A DNA stretch of 64,000 bases, from contig NC_064764.1 of assembly GCF_011397635.1 (NCBI RefSeq), forward strand, positions 37,484,777 to 37,548,776, in the 5' to 3' direction. Position 1 is the first letter of the stretch. Each line of letters begins with the position of its first letter. This document shows positions 1 through 10,860 of this stretch, in pieces. The position numbers were made by a program, and so were the translations under genes. A model generated the notes under the pieces. That model was given only the letters and a program-made list of their open reading frames with translations. It was not told the DNA's origin and did not search any database. The stretch comes from Epinephelus fuscoguttatus (Eukaryota; Chordata; Actinopteri; Perciformes; Serranidae).

Positions 1-804
1 ATCAGCTAAATTCTGTTTACTTATTGTAAGATCCCTCACAAATAAGTCTTTTATCTGCCAGGATTTTATCATGACCAATAATATTGACTTGTTTTATCAT
101 CACAGAATCCTGGTTTATAAACAGAAATGATTTTAGCTGTTCTCCAGTATCGCTTGGCCGTTTTTCTACATGTGAAAGTCTTAGTTTTCTCGTGACGAAT
201 ATCTTACCCTTTTTATGTTTTTTAATCTATAGACCGTTAAAATTTACTTCTGGTTTTATACAGGAATTTTCAGATCTTTTATCAGTCATTATGATAAAAT
301 ATGACAGAGTCCTCTTCCTCTGTGATTTTAATATCCATGTTTGTTGCCGTTCTTCCTCTTCGTTTGCTTCTGAACTTTTAGATTCTTTTAAAATGACCCA
401 GCATGTAAAGCATCCCAGCCATGTCAAAGGGCATACACTGGATCTTGTGATCTACCATTGTTTCTGTGTGGATGATGTGAACTTGATTGATTTTGCTGCT
501 TCTGACCATTGTGCTGTGCTTTTCGGGATTCCTCTCTTCTGTCCCGACTCCAAACCGACCACTCTTATTCGCTCCCGTCCCCTATACTCACTTTCTGTTT
601 CATCCTTCTGTCAAGCCTTCACTACCACAAACACACTTTTCAACAGTAGTGGACATAACCTCACGGTAGACATGCTGTTCAGTGCTTTTAACAGCTGCTG
701 CACTAATATCTTGGACTCCATAGCTCTGGTCAGATACAAGAAGATGAAACCTTCCTCTCTGCCTTGGCTAAATGAGGATATAAGGATTTAAAAGAGGCAA
801 TGCA

Positions 805-901
805 TGGGGCGTTGGTGGCTTAGTGGTAGAGCAGGCACCCCATGTACAAGGCTGTTGCCACAGCGGCCCGGGTTCGAATCCAGCCTGTGGCCCTTTGCTG
901 C
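805..901 (+). mobile_element. tRNA-derived SINE head, 97 bp, with target-site duplication
   Basis: The sequence has the pol III A box (TGGCTTAGTGG) and B box (GGTTCGAATCC) of a tRNA-derived SINE. It is flanked by a perfect 13-bp direct repeat, aagaggcaatgca, at 792-804 and 902-914. Removing the insert restores the LINE coding phase around KRQCRKAETKW, which confirms insertion. Only the tRNA-related head is present: the body and A-rich tail seen in the related full copy at 13282-13473 are missing. It is not a functional tRNA gene because it lies in a dispersed repeat. Confidence 0.85.
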
Positions 902-2616
902 AAGAGGCAATGCAGGAAGGCAGAGACGAAGTGGGGAAGAGAAACTCAGTGCTTCCCTTGTTTCTCTCAAGGATTTAATGTTCTTTTATCAGCACAACAT
1001 CAAAGAAGCAAGAAACACTTATTTTTCTGAAATCATTGCAAATCAATATAATCCCAGAATCCTCTTTTAAAACAATAAAATCGGCAATTGGTCCCCTGCC
1101 TTGCCAGCCTGTTGAACCCTCCCCTGAGTTATGCGAACAATAAATAAATCATTTCACCAATAAAATTAAGGAGATCTGTCAACATTTTACCACTGAACTC
1201 AGAGAGCCTGATGTTGATTCCTGCCCCCCGTCAATGCTAAACCATTTTAATGAAGTCTCTCTGTCTACCCTGGAACGCACAGTTGAACTTTCTAAATCAT
1301 CCACCTGCCTTTCAGATTGCATCCCCACTTGGTTTTTAAAAGCTGTGTTTCAGAAGGTTGCTCCAGATATTTCAGCAATTATCAACTGCTCTCTGTCTTC
1401 TGGGACTTTTCCCTCCTATTTTAAACATGCCATTGTTTACCCTCTTTTGAAGAAGCCCTCTCTTGATCCCTCTGTTTTAAGCAATTTTCGGCCTATTTCC
1501 AAGATACCATTTTTATCTAAGGTTTTAGATAAAGCTGATTTCTTTTATGAATGACAATCAGATTTTTGAAAAATTCCAATCTGGTTTCCGCGCTCTTCGC
1601 AGCAATGAGACGGCTCTGGTCAGGGTTTCAAATGATTTGTTGCTTGCAGCAGACTCTGGACTGTGCTCCATTTTAATTCTTCTTGACCTTAGCTCAGCCT
1701 TTGATACTGTGGATCACAATGTTTTGATCAGCTGACTGAGAAACAGTGTGTGCATCAGTGATGTGGCGCTTGACTGGTTTATTTCATATCTGTCTAACAG
1801 GTCATTTTCAGTAATACTGGGAGATGCTTCCTCCTCCTGTGCTCCTCTCTTTTGTGGTGTGCCCCAGAGGTCTATCTTGGGTCCCCTCTTGTTTACTATA
1901 TACATGCTACCCCTGGGGCAAATCCTTTGCAGATTTGACATTGATTTCCACTGCTACGTGGATGACACCCAACTGTATGTCCCTCTGACACCTGGTACCA
2001 CGGATGTTTCACGCATTTTATCCTGCCTGACTGAAATCAAAAATTGGATGTTCAAAACTTTTCTACAGCTGAATGACTCCAAATCAGAAGTGATCATAAT
2101 TACTCCTGCTGATCCTAGCACTGCTGGTGTAACCTAGGAGGTATAACTATCTTTCGATGCTCAGGTGACTAAAGTGATGCAGTCCTGCTTTGCACAACTG
2201 AGACATCTTACAAAAATCAGGTCATTCCTTTCTCCCACGACTAAGAAAAGGTGAGCCATGCTTTTATCATGTCCAGACTTGATTATTGCAATGCACTTTA
2301 TTCCGGAATTAGCAAGCGCAACATTCAAAGACTACAACTGATACAGAACGCTGCAGCCAGGCTTTTAACTCGTAGTAAGAGAAGTGATTACATCACACCC
2401 GTCCTTGCTGCCCTTCACTGGTTACCCGTGGGTTTTAGAATTGATTTTAAGATTTTATGCTTGTTTTTAAAGCCTTGAATGGTCAGGCTCCTGCCTATAT
2501 ATGTGACCTGCTAACTCCTTACGAGCCTGATCGCTGCCTGAGATCCTCCGGCAGGGCCCTACTCATGGTTCCAAAGTCTTAACTTGTCACTAAAGGTGAC
2601 TGAGGTTTTGCCACTT

Positions 2617-2683
2617 GGGCCCCTATGCTGTGGAACTCCCTGCCTGAGATCTCCAGGCAGGGAGTTCCACAGCATAGGAGCCC
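2617..2683. repeat. Fold-back hairpin in LINE 1
   Basis: Arms at 2617-2646 and 2654-2683 are complementary with one mismatch around a 7-nt loop, agatctc. One arm is the usual LINE sequence encoding LWNSLPE; the other is its reverse complement. The same structure with shorter arms is in LINE 2 (7418-7460), so it predates the tandem duplication. Confidence 0.85.
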
Positions 2684-2813
2684 TATTCACTGTCCTCTTT
2701 TAAATCACTTCTTAATACTCACTTTTATTTGTTTAATTGTTTTTGTTTTTATTGTAAATGACTTTGTAACTTTGGTTTTGAAAGGTGCTATACAAATAAA
2801 CTTATTATTATTA

Positions 2814-2856
<43 letters not shown>

Positions 2857-3822
2857 CGCAAAGCCTGAACTGGGCTTTTGTCTTTGTGTGTAAGAACACA
2901 CAAAACATAATGGCTGACAACAGAGATAACTGCAAAGAAGAAAGCCAAATCAAAGATGGCCTCGAAGGGAAGTCCTCTGAGCACATGTAGTTGGTTAGAA
3001 TAACAACAGAAACTTGTGAAGCAGGAACTATGAGGTCCCTCTCTGAGTGTAGTTATGTTGAAAGCCAAATTATAGTAGTATGTGTATGTGATCTACGTTA
3101 TATGAAGGTGCTGCATTAGTAAAACAGATGAGCCAATGAACCTTCATTAATATAGGCCTATATTTTATTTACAAGTGCACGTCACACACTGAGCGAGCCG
3201 CCTGTTAATGACGCTGTGGGCTAATGGGCATGTAGCTACTTCCATGTTTCAGATGATATGTCATGTTTGTAGCTGATCAATGAAGATGAGTTTACATATC
3301 ACCTTGGGTTCGTCCTTCACCTTCTCAAATGATCCCACACTTTGGATTTCCTGCCCGACATGTTATTAACTAGTCTGTGGATTAACCGCAGTTACCAGCC
3401 CTGGAAATAAGGGTCCTAATAGAATTTCACATTTGTTTGTTTGTTGTTGTTTTGTTTTGTTTTTCTTTTTTTCTTGTTTTTTTTTGCAACTAAGCAATCA
3501 ATGAAATCTTGCAGACATTTTTTCGAAGCAGCAAAATGTATTCAGTGGACTGAAAAAGCAATCGATAATGTTTTGAAAATATTAAAAGTATTGCCTTGAA
3601 AATATTTGAATATAATAAAAAAACAATACTTGGCACTGTGACGATACAATATAACCACACAGAAATATTGAGATACAAAGCTGTACCGATTTATTACTGC
3701 CAATATTTTGAGGATGAAAAACTGAAATGGGGCTCAAAAACAAGGTCAAACTATGCTGTAGCTTCAGGCCTCCAGAATTTCATGAAGTTTTTTAGTATCT
3801 ACTTTGGTGGAAAATTTAATGA

Positions 3823-3840
3823 GATCCTTGGAGGATGAAG
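3823..3840 (+). promoter_or_regulatory. Conserved OR upstream block I (OR1)
   Basis: The sequence gatccttggaggatgaag lies about 235 bases before the OR1 ATG. The same block, with c/t and t/a changes, is at 8597-8614 (OR2), 20180-20197 (OR3, -), 24013-24030 (OR4), 32545-32562 (OR5, -) and 35100-35117 (OR6, -), and before OR7-OR9. It is one of few stretches outside the coding region shared by both subfamilies. A promoter or first noncoding exon is inferred, not shown. Confidence 0.35.
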
Positions 3841-4019
3841 CAATTTAATAAAAACTTTCCACAGATTCAAACAGTTCACTTCTGAATTTTGTAGATGAAC
3901 ACACACCAGGTGCATGTCAGGGTCAGCTATCTGTGAATTGGTAAGACACTCAGTACTGTTCTGAGCGGGTTAGTATTTTCATGTAAGTGAAAGTTTAAAA
4001 AATGTAATTCATGTTTGCT

Positions 4020-4040
4020 TGTTATAAAATCTGCCTGTTT
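4020..4040 (+). promoter_or_regulatory. Conserved OR upstream block II (OR1)
   Basis: The motif tgttataaaatctgcctg starts 53 bases before the ATG. Subfamily B genes have tgttatattatctgcctg at the same place (24191-24208 before OR4). An ag acceptor-like site follows in subfamily A (ttattactcag, 4040-4050), so a spliced 5' UTR is possible. Function is inferred from conservation only. Confidence 0.35.
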
Positions 4041-4072
4041 TATTACTCAGCATTTAGTTTTAGATAACATTA

Positions 4073-4999
4073 ATGGAGGATGAGTTAAATGTAACATATA
4101 TAACTCTTGATGGGTATGTGGATTTACAGAAATACAGATATCTTTATTTTCTGATTATGTTCACGGTATATATGCTGATATTATGCTGTAATTCTTCTAT
4201 CGTGTATCTCATATGGACAAAAAAAACCCTGCATGAGCCTATGTACGTTTTCATTGCTGCTTTGTTACTAAACTGTGTCATTTTCACCACTGTTGTCTAT
4301 CCAAAGCTGTTGGTTGACCTTTTATCTGAAAAACAGATTATATCTTATTCAGCCTGCCTCCTTCAGTTTCATGCATTTTACTCTCCAGGCAGTTCAGAGT
4401 TCTTACTGTTGTCAGGCATGGCCTATGACAGGTATGTCTCTATATGTAAACCTCTGCAATATCCAACTATCATGACAAAAACCACAGTGAGTATTATCCT
4501 GTTTTTTGCTTGGCTTATACCTGCCAGTCATATTGCACTCCCAACAATACTGAGTGCTCAAGCAAAACTGTGTCACTTTACTTTACCAGGAATATTTTGT
4601 AACAATGCAATTTACAGACTTCAGTGTGCACAGTCAAAAGTAATTTCTATATATGGTGTTATTGCTTTGATTGATCTCGCAATTCTGCCCTTGCTTTTCA
4701 TAGTTTTTACATACACAAAGATATTTGTTATAGCCTATCGAAGTTGTAAAGAAGTCAGAAAAAAAGCTGCAGATACCTGTTTACCTCATCTGCTGGTCTT
4801 AATTAGTTTCTCCTGTTTGAGTGCGTATGACATCAGTATAGCTCGACTGGAATCTAATTTTCCAAAAACTGCACGCTTCATAATGATGTTACAAATAGTT
4901 TTGTATCATCCTTTGCTTAATCCACTCATATACGGGCTCAAAATGAAGGAAATTTCTAAACACCTCAAAAGGTTGTTCTGTCCAGCCAAAAAGTTTTGA
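4073..4999 (+). CDS. Olfactory receptor OR1 (subfamily A), intact
   Basis: Single-exon seven-helix G-protein-coupled odorant receptor of 308 residues, the normal length for fish type I ORs; it would sit in the ciliary membrane of olfactory neurons and signal through Golf. Visible features: N-glycosylation site N6-V-T; TM2 motif LHEPMY (53-58); conserved C95 (3.25) at the top of TM3; MAYDRYVSICKPLQY at 116-130 with R120 as 3.50; ECL2 cysteines 167, 176 and 185; KAADTCLPHL at 231-240 in TM6; NPLIY at 283-287 in TM7; a basic tail ending CPAKKF. The ATG at 4073 is the only start that fits and aligns with OR2 and OR3. OR1 differs from OR2 at 13 residues, all within 15-186. The ligand is unknown and I cannot firmly assign the OR group. 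Confidence 0.95.
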   Translation: MEDELNVTYITLDGYVDLQKYRYLYFLIMFTVYMLILCCNSSIVYLIWTKKTLHEPMYVFIAALLLNCVIFTTVVYPKLLVDLLSEKQIISYSACLLQFHAFYSPGSSEFLLLSGMAYDRYVSICKPLQYPTIMTKTTVSIILFFAWLIPASHIALPTILSAQAKLCHFTLPGIFCNNAIYRLQCAQSKVISIYGVIALIDLAILPLLFIVFTYTKIFVIAYRSCKEVRKKAADTCLPHLLVLISFSCLSAYDISIARLESNFPKTARFIMMLQIVLYHPLLNPLIYGLKMKEISKHLKRLFCPAKKF

Positions 5000-5703
5000 T
5001 GTATTATCACTGATTATTGACGTACAGTCATTTCTTCTGAAATAATGATGCAGAGATGTGAGTTTTTGAAAGGTATTTCTATATACACACTTATTTCCAT
5101 CACAAACAGTAAAGAGTCCCTTTTATGAAAATGGCAAACAATGACCTCAGCTTGAACAATCCAACTCCAAATTTCTGTGGTTAATTTAAAAAAAAAATTC
5201 TACATTATCAGATCATCACAACTTGCATTTAGACTGTTCTCTGTATTTTATTTTACTGTACATGAATTTAAGAAGCAAACCTGAACCCTGTTTACACGTA
5301 ATAACATTCATATTTGTATCATTGGATCAGGGTGTATTGGTCAAGTTAAATATTGAAATTCAGCATATAATATATATATTGTATAAATGCAGACAGCTAA
5401 TGTGTTAACACAACACTGAGAGTGTGTACATGCATGTGTTTCAGAAATGGTTCTCTTGTTTTATTGCACATCACAAATTGAAATTTGCTTAATAAGTTCA
5501 CGTTTATATTTGCTGTTCTTTTGTCTTCCATTTCTACACATGCTGACTCAGAGGAAAATAATCATTGTTTACTTCAAGCTGTGACTTTCAACCATATGTG
5601 CCTGAATAAATGGAGAAATCAAGATTGTGTGTGCAGCATGACATTTTCTAAACATACGATGACAAACATAAAAAAATAAACCTTAAAATAAAAGATAATG
5701 TGG
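5000..5703 (+). other. Downstream flank of OR1
   Basis: AT-rich noncoding sequence also found after OR2 (9774-10477) and inverted after OR3 (18019-19018). AATAAA-type signals occur near 5674 and 5686 and could end the transcript. A short tatatatat run near 5370 and a gtgtgtg run near 5626 mark the places where OR3 carries long microsatellites. No gene seen. Confidence 0.5.
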
Positions 5704-7679
5704 CTCAGTGCTTTCCTTGCTTCTCTCAAGCATTTAATGTTCTTTTATCAGCATCAAGTCAAAGAAGCAAGAAACACTTATTTTTCTGAAATCATTGCAA
5801 ATCAAGGTTATAATCCCAGAATCCTCTTTTAAAACAATAAAATCGGCAATTGGTCCCCTGCCTTGCCAGCCTGTTGAACCCTCCCCTGAGTTATGCGAAC
5901 AATTTCTAAATCATTTCACCAATAAAATTAAGGAGATCTGTCAACATTTTACCACTGAACTCAGAGAGCCTGATGTTGATTCCTGCCCCCCGTCAATGCT
6001 AAACCATTTTAACGAAGTCTCTCTGTCTACCCTGGAACGCACAGTTGAACTTTCTAAATCATCCATCTGCCTTTCAGATTGCATCCCCACTTGGTTTTTA
6101 AAAGCTGTGTTTCCGAAGGTTGCTCCAGATATTTTAGCAATTATCAACTGCTCTCTGTCTTCTGGGACTTTTCCCTCCTATTTCAAACATGCCATTGTTT
6201 ACCCTCTTTTGAAGAAGCCCTCTCTTGATCCCTCTGTTTTAAGCAATTTTAGGCCTATTTCCAAGATACCATTTTTATCTAAGGTTTTAGAAAAAATTGT
6301 TTCCACTCAGCTGATTTCTTTTATGAATGACAATCAGATTTTTGAAAAATTTCAAATGATTTGTTGTTTGCAGCAGACTCTGGACTGTACTCCATTTTAA
6401 TTCTTCTTGACCTTAGCTCAGCCTTTGATACTGTGGATCACAATGTTTTGATCAGCTGTCTGAGAAACAGTGTGTGCATCAGTGATGTGGCGCTTGACTG
6501 GTTTATTTCATATCTGTCTAACAGGTCATTTTCAGTAATACTGGGAGATGCTTCCTCCTCCTGTGCTCCTCTCTTTTGTGGTGTGCCCCAGAGGTCTATC
6601 TTGGGTCCCCTCTTGTTTACTTTTTGCTACCCCTGGGGCAAATCCTTTGCAGATTTGACATTGATTTCCACTGCTACGTGGATGACACCCAACTGTATGT
6701 CCCTCTGATACCTGGTACCACGGATGTTTCACACATTTTAGCCTGCCTGACTGAAATCAAAAATTGGATGTCCAAAACTTTTCTACAGCTGAATGACTCT
6801 AAATCAGAAGTGATCATAATTACTCCTGTTGATCCTAGCACTGCTGGTGTACATAAGCTCTTCTCTAGTCTGGGTGCCCTATCTAATCATGTTTTCAATG
6901 AGGCCCGCAACCTAGGAGTTATTTTTGACATTGAACTATCTTTTGATGCTCAGGTGACTAAAGTGATGCAGTCCTGCTTTGCACAACTGAGACATCTTAC
7001 AAAAATCAGGTCATTCCTTTCTCCCACCGACTAAGAAAAGGTGAGCCATGCTTTTATCATGTCCAGACTTGATTACTGCAATGCACTTTATTCCAGAATT
7101 AGCAAGCGCAACATTCAAAGACTACAACTGATACAGAACGCTGCTGCCAGGCTTTTAACTCGTAGTAAGAGAAGTGATTACATCACACCCGTCCTTGCTG
7201 CCCTTCACTGGTTACCCGTGGGTTTTAGAATTGATTTTAAGATTTTATGCTTGTTTTTAAAGCCTTGAATGGTCAGGCTCCTGCCTATATATGTGACCTG
7301 CTAACTCCTTATGAGCCTGATCGCTGCTTGAGATCCTCTGGCAGGGCCCTACTCATGGTTCCAAAGTCTCAACTTGTCACTAAAGTTGACCGAGGTTTGA
7401 ACCTCCCTGTTCCACCCTGTGGAACTCCCTGCCTGAGATCTCCAGGCAGGGAGTTCCACAGCATAGGGGCCCTATTCACTGTCCTCTTTTAAATCACTTC
7501 TTAATACTCACTTTTATCATATGGCTTTTTCTTAACTCCTTGGTATTGTTATTTTAAACTATTTTAATATATGTCTTGATGTTGGGGATCTTTTATTTGT
7601 TTTTATTTGTTTAATTGTTTTTGTTTTTATTGTAAATCACTTTGTAACTTTGGTTTTGAAAGGTGCTATACAAATAAAC

Positions 7680-7713
<34 letters not shown>
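5704..7713 (+). mobile_element. L2-like LINE 2, second copy of the duplicated LINE
   Basis: Same element as LINE 1 from its position 945 onward. Reverse transcriptase pieces span about 5795-7490: LSDCIPTWFLKAVFP, LLDLSSAFDTVDH, YVDDTQLY, then NAAARLLTRSKRSDYITPV and LAALHWLPV. The tail is (TTA)n ending at 7713. It carries its own frame breaks, including a lost stretch after 6350 (fingers/palm junction) relative to LINE 1, and lacks the SINE because that lies upstream of the breakpoint. Part of the 4.76 kb tandem unit. Confidence 0.85.
7418..7460. repeat. Fold-back hairpin in LINE 2
   Basis: Arms 7418-7435 and 7443-7460 are perfect complements around the same 7-nt loop as in LINE 1. Left of the arm the sequence differs from LINE 1, so the stem is shorter here. 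Confidence 0.8.
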
Positions 7714-8846
7714 CGCAAATCTTTGGTCCGAACTGGGCTTTTGTCTTTGTGTGTAAGAACACACAAAACATAATGGCTGACAACAGAGATGACTGCAAAG
7801 AAGAAAGCCAAATCAAAGATGGCCTCAAAGGGAAGTCCTCTGAGCACATGTAGTTGGTTAGAATAACAACAGAAACTTGTGAAGCAGGAACTATGAGGTC
7901 CCTCTCTGAGTGTAGTTATGTTGAAAGCCAAATTATAGTAGTATGTGTATGTGATCTACATTGTATGAAGGTGCCGCATTAGTAAAACAGATGAGCCAAT
8001 GAACCTTCATTAATATAGGCCTATATTTTATTTACAAGTGCACGTCACACACTGAGCGAGCCGCCTGTTAATGACGCTGTGGGCTAATGGGCATGTAGCT
8101 ACTTCCATGTTTCAGATGATACGTCATGTTTGTAGTCGACCAATGAAGATGAGTTTACATATCACCTTGGGTTCGTCCTTCACCTTCTCAAAATGATCCC
8201 ACACTTTGGATTTCCTGCCCGACATGTTATTAACTAGTCTGTGGATTAACCGCAGGTACCAGCCCTGGAAATAAGGGTCCTAATAGATTTTCACATTTGT
8301 TTGTTTGTTGTTGTTTTGTTTTGTTTTTCTTTTTTTCTGCAACTAAGCAATCAATGAAATCTTGCAGACATTTTTTCGAAGCAGCAAAATGTATCCAGTG
8401 GACTGAAAAAGCAATTGATAATGTTTTGAAAATATTAAAAGTATTGCCTTGAAAATATTTGAATATAATAAAAAAAACAATACTTGGCACTGTGTGACGA
8501 TACAATATAACCACACAGAAATATTGAGATACAAAGCTGTACTGATTTGTACTGTACTGAGTTTTTTAGTATCTACTTTGGTGGAAAATTTAATGAGATC
8601 CTTGGAGGATGAAGCAATTTAATAAAAACTTTCCACAGACTCAAACAGTTCACTTCTGAATTTTGTAGATGAACACACACCAGGTGCATGTCAGGGTCAG
8701 CTATCTGTGAATTGGTAAGACACTCAGGACTGTTCTGAGCGGGTTAGTATTTTCATGTAAGTGAAAGTTTAAAAAATGTAATTCATGTTTGCTTGTTATA
8801 AAATCTGCCTGTTTTATTACTCAGCATTTAGTTTTAGATAACATTA
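7714..8846 (+). other. Upstream region of OR2
   Basis: Second copy of the OR1 upstream flank. It is collinear apart from a deletion of roughly 110 bases near 8548-8560. Block I is at 8597-8614 and block II starts at 8794. No gene seen. Confidence 0.55.
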
Positions 8847-9773
8847 ATGGAGGATGAGTTAAATGTAACATATATAACTCTTGACGGACATGTGGAAGTG
8901 CAGAAATACAGATATCTTTATTTTCTGATTATGTTCACAATATATATGCTGGTATTATGCTGTAATTCTTCTATTGTGTATCTCATATGGACAAAAAAAA
9001 ACCTACATGAGCCTATGTATGTTTTCATTGCTGCGTTGTTACTGAACTCTGTCATCTTCACCACTGTTGTCTATCCAAAGCTGTTGATTGACCTTTTATC
9101 TGAAAAACAGATCATATCTTATTCAGCCTGCCTCCTTCAGTTTCATGCATTTTACTCTCTAGGCAGTTCAGAGTACTTACTGTTGTCAGGCATGGCCTAT
9201 GACAGGTATGTCTCTATATGTAAACCTCTGCAATATCCAACTACCATGACAAAAACCGCAGTGAGTATTATCCTGTTTTTTGCTTGGCTTATACCTGCCA
9301 GTCATATCGCACTCCCAACAATACTGAGTGCTCAAGCAAAACTGTGTCACTTTACTTTACCAGGAATATTTTGTAACAATGCAATTTACAGACTTCAGTG
9401 TGTACAGTCAAAAGTCATTTCTATATATGGTGTTATTGCTTTGATTGATCTCGCAATTCTGCCCTTGCTTTTCATAGTTTTTACATACACAAAGATATTT
9501 GTTATAGCCTATCGAAGTTGTAAAGAAGTCAGAAAAAAAGCCGCAGATACCTGTTTACCTCATCTGCTGGTTTTAATCAGTTTCTCCTGTTTGAGTGCGT
9601 ATGACATCAGTATAGCTCGACTGGAATCTAATTTTCCAAAAACTGCACGCTTCATAATGATGTTACAAATAGTTTTGTATCATCCTTTGCTTAATCCACT
9701 CATATACGGGCTCAAAATGAAGGAAATTTCTAAACACCTCAAAAGGTTGTTCTGTCCAGCCAAAAAGTTTTGA
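8847..9773 (+). CDS. Olfactory receptor OR2 (subfamily A), intact
   Basis: A 308-residue single-exon OR, tandem duplicate of OR1. The same hallmarks are present: NVT glycosylation site, HEPMY, C95, MAYDRYVSICKPLQY, TM6 KAADTCLPHL, NPLIY. Substitutions against OR1 are Y15H, D17E, L18V, V32I, I36V, T52N, C68S, V81I, P105L, F110Y, I133T, T138A and A186V. Residues 187-308 are identical. P105L and F110Y lie in TM3 (3.35 and 3.40) near the odorant pocket. In OR1, P105 sits where OR2 has L and OR3 has I, so OR1 is the odd one out there. Expression and ligand are unknown. Confidence 0.95.
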   Translation: MEDELNVTYITLDGHVEVQKYRYLYFLIMFTIYMLVLCCNSSIVYLIWTKKNLHEPMYVFIAALLLNSVIFTTVVYPKLLIDLLSEKQIISYSACLLQFHAFYSLGSSEYLLLSGMAYDRYVSICKPLQYPTTMTKTAVSIILFFAWLIPASHIALPTILSAQAKLCHFTLPGIFCNNAIYRLQCVQSKVISIYGVIALIDLAILPLLFIVFTYTKIFVIAYRSCKEVRKKAADTCLPHLLVLISFSCLSAYDISIARLESNFPKTARFIMMLQIVLYHPLLNPLIYGLKMKEISKHLKRLFCPAKKF

Positions 9774-10543
9774 TGTATTATCACTGATTATTGACGTACA
9801 GTCATTTCTTCTGAAATAATGATGCAGAGATGTGAGTTTTTGAAAGGTATTTCTATATACACACTTATTTCCATCACAAACAGTAAAGAGTCCCTTTTAT
9901 GAAAATGGCAAACAATGACCTCAGCTTGAACAATCCAACTCCAAATTTCTGTGGTTAATTTAAAAAAAAATTCTACATTATCAAATCATCACAACTTGCA
10001 TTTAGACTGTTCTCTGTATTTTATTTTACTGTACATGAATTTAAGAAGCAAACCTGAACCCTGTTTACACGTAATAACATTCATATTTGTATCATTGGAT
10101 CAGGGTGTATTGGTCAAGTTAAATATTGAAATTCAGCATATAATATATATATTGTATAAATGCAGACAGCTAATGTGTTAACACAACACTGAGAGTGTGT
10201 ACATGCATGTGTTTCAGAAATGGTTCTCTTGTTTTATTGCATATCACAGATTGAAATTTGCTTCATAAGTTCAAGTTTATATTTGCTGTTTTTGTTTTTT
10301 ATTTCTGCACATGCTGACTCAGAGGAAAATAATTATTTTTCACTTCAAGCTGTGACTTTTGACCATATGTGCCTGAACAATGGGGAAATCAACATTGTGT
10401 GTGTGCAGCAAAACATTTTGTAAACATACGATGAGAAACATAAAAAAAACAACCTTAAAATAAAAGATAATGTGGCTGTTATTTCCTTACAATGCATGCA
10501 GGGTCAGTTATCATGAGCTTGTCTGCAACACACATGAACCCCT
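9774..10543 (+). other. Downstream flank of OR2
   Basis: Matches the flank of OR1 to 10477. From there to about 10543 it matches only the inverted flank of OR3 (17985-18060; shared gtctgcaacacac). This gives the ancestral downstream sequence across the duplication breakpoint. No gene seen. Confidence 0.55.
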
Positions 10544-10860
10544 TTTCCACCACTATGGAGCTATTTTTGTTCTGGTTCCCACGCCTAATTTTGAAACAAA
10601 AACAATTTGGTTCAGAACACAAAAAGTTGGCTAATAGCAATAGCAATGAAATAATAATTATAAGATAGTAAGAACGGTAATGATGATATATAATTTTTGT
10701 TATTATGGCACCGACAGTACAATATTTTTTTATACAGTGTGACAGTAACACTAACAATGACAGTCACATCATTCACAATTAAAGGCTATAGAGTAAAAGT
10801 GTATTTTAAGATGATTCTTGAAAATCTCAGTGGTGGGGGAGAATCAGATGGTGGGAGCAG
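10544..10860. other. Non-genic spacer
   Basis: AT-rich sequence with no recognisable gene. Around 10545-10615 the stretch ccccttttccaccactatgg followed by gttctggttccca resembles a fish miniature hAT-like repeat, but no second end was found. Confidence 0.3.

Larger units (their letters stand above)
1..2856 (+). mobile_element. L2-like LINE 1, 5' end cut by window
   Basis: Non-LTR retrotransposon of the L2/CR1 type, in pieces. Positions about 1-560 encode part of an apurinic-type endonuclease (LFLCDFNIHV, then AASDHCAVLF). A linker follows. Reverse transcriptase runs from about 1234 to 2480 with LLDLSSAFDTVDH, CGVPQRSILGPLLF and the catalytic CYVDDTQLY. The 3' end is an AT-rich UTR ending in (TTA)n at 2802-2856. 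At least four frame breaks or stops interrupt the coding sequence, so it is dead. A tRNA-type SINE head interrupts it at 805-901. The part from 945 on belongs to the tandemly duplicated unit that also carries OR1. The clade call rests on motif style and tail; a Rex1-type relative is the alternative. Confidence 0.85.
2857..4072 (+). other. Upstream region of OR1
   Basis: About 1.2 kb with no gene. It is repeated upstream of OR2 (7714-8846), and its proximal part from about 3500 is repeated inverted upstream of OR3 (19946-20560). Around 3590-3710 lies an AT-rich stretch (tgacgatacaatat, aatattgagatac) resembling the ends of hAT-type miniature elements common in fish. OR2 lacks roughly 110 bases of this stretch. 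The proximal 250 bases hold the two blocks shared with subfamily B, listed separately. Confidence 0.6.
945..10477 (+). repeat. Tandem duplication of a 4.76 kb LINE-plus-OR unit
   Basis: Unit 1 (about 945-5703) and unit 2 (about 5704-10477) are collinear and nearly identical: LINE 3' two-thirds, 1.2 kb upstream flank, OR gene, 0.7 kb downstream flank. At 5701-5710 the downstream OR flank (gataatgtgg) joins directly to the interior of the LINE (ctcagtgctt). The parental ends at 945 and 10476 share only the two bases ct. LINE 2 therefore lacks its 5' part because of the duplication breakpoint, not because of truncated reverse transcription. Confidence 0.85.

Noticed and set aside
84-791. 235-codon ORF at the left edge as a host gene
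   Set aside because: It is the endonuclease region of a LINE (FNIHV, SDHCAV), and reverse transcriptase follows.
805-901. Functional tRNA gene
   Set aside because: Same family as the full SINE at 13282-13473 and flanked by a target-site duplication; it is a SINE head.
2705-2990. Poly-N or poly-L ORFs around 2705-2990 and 7637-7853
   Set aside because: Translations of the (TTA)n LINE tails.
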